From: Bacillota bacterium
Lineage (GTDB): Bacteria > Bacillota > Dehalobacteriia > UBA4068
Direction: 5' to 3'
Assembly: GCA_017439615.1 (NCBI GenBank)
Contig: JAFSIU010000066.1
Coordinates: 1 to 7,855, forward strand
DNA length: 7,855 nt
In this document: positions 6,517-7,855 of the stretch, piece by piece
Layout: the number at the start of each line of letters is the position of its first letter
Position numbering within the stretch: position 1 is the first letter of the stretch
Made by a program: the position numbers and the translations under genes
The notes under the pieces: generated by a model
Databases searched by the model: none
Told to the model about the DNA's origin: nothing
What the model saw: only the letters and a program-made list of their open reading frames with translations

Positions 6517-7288
6517 AAAAAATACGCAGCAGGAAAAACAAAACGGGAGCAACCAGCATCATGGAATCAAGACGGTCAAAAAGACCGCCATGTCCGGGCA
6601 TGATATTTCCCGAATCCTTGACTCCTGCATAGCGCTTGATAAAGGATTCCAGCAAATCGCCGAGCTGTCCCATCAAGGAGCAGAAAACCGCAATTGCCAC
6701 CACCTGCCAGGTATTGAGCGTAAGCAAGAAATGATTATATGTAAGGCAGGCAAGCACACATATCAGAATGCCGCCGACTGCACCCTCTACTGATTTTTTA
6801 GGACTGACACGCGGCATAAGCTTATGCTTGCCGATAGCACAGCCCACAAAAAATGCACCGCAATCAGTTGCCACGGTAATAAGAAACGCAAAAAGACAAA
6901 TCAGCCAATTATATACTTCCAAGGTCATCAGACTTCCAAAACCTAAGCCGAGATAAAGCAGCCCTGCCCAAGCAACAAGACCTGATTCCAAAGATCCATC
7001 CTGCCTGCGCATCTCTCTGTACATAATTGCTGCCAATGGAAGAATAACGACCACCGGATAGCTGAAAACATAATCAAAAACACTCATACCAAGAACAATG
7101 AATACCACACCCAAAATAACAAAAATAATATTATCTGTATGGCCTTTATCCTTCATCATTTTGGCAAATTCATAAGCGCAGACAATCGCCATAAAGCCGA
7201 TAATACCGACAAAATACCATCCGCCAAGAGCAACTGCACTCAGAATAAGTGCTGCATATACAATTCCGCTGAGTACTCTTTCTTTCAT
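6515..7288 (-). CDS. cdsA: Phosphatidate cytidylyltransferase (CDP-diacylglycerol synthase)
   Basis: Makes CDP-diacylglycerol from phosphatidic acid and CTP, the branch-point precursor of phosphatidylglycerol, cardiolipin and phosphatidylserine, in the cytoplasmic membrane. The 257-residue protein is almost entirely hydrophobic helices. It carries the complete family signature at 215-241: SFIKRYAGVKD, then PGHGGLFDRLD, including the metal-binding and catalytic Lys-Asp and Asp-Arg-x-Asp residues. Earlier conserved elements are TDCGAFFVG (141-149; the third residue is usually T) and SPKKSVEG (162-169), followed by GQLGDLLES just before the signature. The start ATG has only a weak AAGG/AGG site upstream. 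It follows uppS by 31 bases, the standard pairing in bacteria, and its stop codon overlaps the ribosome binding site of the following permease. Confidence 0.96.
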   Translation of the reverse strand: MKERVLSGIVYAALILSAVALGGWYFVGIIGFMAIVCAYEFAKMMKDKGHTDNIIFVILGVVFIVLGMSVFDYVFSYPVVVILPLAAIMYREMRRQDGSLESGLVAWAGLLYLGLGFGSLMTLEVYNWLICLFAFLITVATDCGAFFVGCAIGKHKLMPRVSPKKSVEGAVGGILICVLACLTYNHFLLTLNTWQVVAIAVFCSLMGQLGDLLESFIKRYAGVKDSGNIMPGHGGLFDRLDSMMLVAPVLFFLLRIF

Positions 7289-7319
7289 AAATCCTGCCTT
7301 AAAACTGCGTTAAGATAAA

Positions 7320-7855
7320 TTAAATTTTGCCGAAACGGCGTGAACGCTGCTGATATTCGATGATTGCTTCCAAAAGTGCATTCTCATCAAAATCGGGCCA
7401 GAAAATATCCTGAATAATGATTTCGGCATAGGCTGTCTGCCAAAGCAAAAAATTGCTTATCCTCTTTTCGCCGGAAGTTCGCAAAAGCAAATCGACTTCA
7501 GGCATCTCACCTGTATAAAGCATAGCTGTGAAAAGCTTTTCATTGATATCCGCAGGCTGCAAGCTCCCTGCCTGCACTTCTGCTGCCAAACGGCGGGCTG
7601 CCTGACAGATATCCTGTCTGCCGCCATAATTCATAGCTATGGTCAGAATCATATGCTGACAATGGGCAGTTTTTGCCATTGATTGATGCATTTGCTGCAC
7701 CAACTTTTCATCAAGTGCGGCGGTGTCGCCGATAAAATTGAGACGGATATCTTTATCAAGCAGATTGGCAGTCTCCTTGTCAAGATATTCTGCCAAAAGG
7801 CGCATAAGCAAACTGACTTCCTCTTTGGGGCGGGACCAGTTTTCAGTCGAAAAAG
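7320..7855 (-). CDS. uppS: Undecaprenyl diphosphate synthase, 5' end outside window
   Basis: A cis-prenyltransferase that extends farnesyl diphosphate with isopentenyl diphosphate to the C55 carrier used for peptidoglycan and other envelope polymers. The last 177 residues are present; about 70 N-terminal residues, including the catalytic Asp and the DGNGRWA region, lie beyond the right edge. The visible part starts with the conserved FSTENWSRPKEEV. It continues with the FIGD element, NYGGRQDI (about 75-82) and the diphosphate-binding RTSGEKRISNFLLWQ (about 125-139), and ends with a basic YQQRSRRFGKI tail. An internal TTG or ATG near 7805-7811 is not the start, because family-conserved coding sequence runs upstream of it to the window edge. 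It is the first visible operon gene. It uses C5 units from the MEP pathway, two of whose genes (dxr, ispG) lie downstream. Confidence 0.96.
   Translation of the reverse strand, partial: FSTENWSRPKEEVSLLMRLLAEYLDKETANLLDKDIRLNFIGDTAALDEKLVQQMHQSMAKTAHCQHMILTIAMNYGGRQDICQAARRLAAEVQAGSLQPADINEKLFTAMLYTGEMPEVDLLLRTSGEKRISNFLLWQTAYAEIIIQDIFWPDFDENALLEAIIEYQQRSRRFGKI

Noticed and set aside
7805..7811. TTG or ATG near 7805-7811 as the uppS start
   Set aside because: Conserved UppS sequence, FSTENWSRPKEEV, continues in the same frame upstream to the window edge, so the gene is simply cut by the window.

Overview
The window holds one stretch of a bacterial housekeeping operon, read entirely on the minus strand (right to left), plus about 300 bases of intergenic sequence at its far end. 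In order of transcription the genes are uppS (5' end cut by the window edge), cdsA, an AI-2E/YtvI-type membrane permease, dxr, rseP, ispG and proS. The order uppS-cdsA-dxr-rseP-ispG-proS is a well-known Firmicutes arrangement. It fits a Clostridia or Negativicutes member: single-PDZ RseP, short roughly 350-residue IspG, and a bacterial ProRS with a full editing insert and four extra cysteines. Moderate GC content, strong AGGAG-type ribosome binding sites and a TTG start agree with this, but the species cannot be fixed from the sequence.

The genes cover connected envelope functions. Dxr and IspG are early and late steps of the MEP isoprenoid pathway. UppS turns its products into the C55 lipid carrier for cell wall precursors. 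CdsA makes CDP-diacylglycerol for phospholipids. RseP is an intramembrane site-2 protease. ProS is a translation enzyme that travels with this cluster in many genomes. Gaps are short (12 to 66 bases), and the permease and dxr overlap by four bases (ATGA). This indicates co-transcription and, at that junction, translational coupling. The operon promoter must lie beyond the right edge.

The left end (1-302) contains a near-perfect bidirectional terminator (196-227) closing the operon. Beyond it is a G-rich palindromic element (67-128) that also reads as a four-tract G-quadruplex motif. A reading frame on the plus strand is open from the window edge to a stop at 187-189, just before the terminator; it may be the tail of a convergent gene or chance.

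I see no RNA genes, CRISPR array, insertion sequence, defence system or other obviously novel system. The most interesting items are the G-rich palindromic element, the permease inserted in the lipid/isoprenoid cluster, and an intercistronic hairpin between rseP and ispG.
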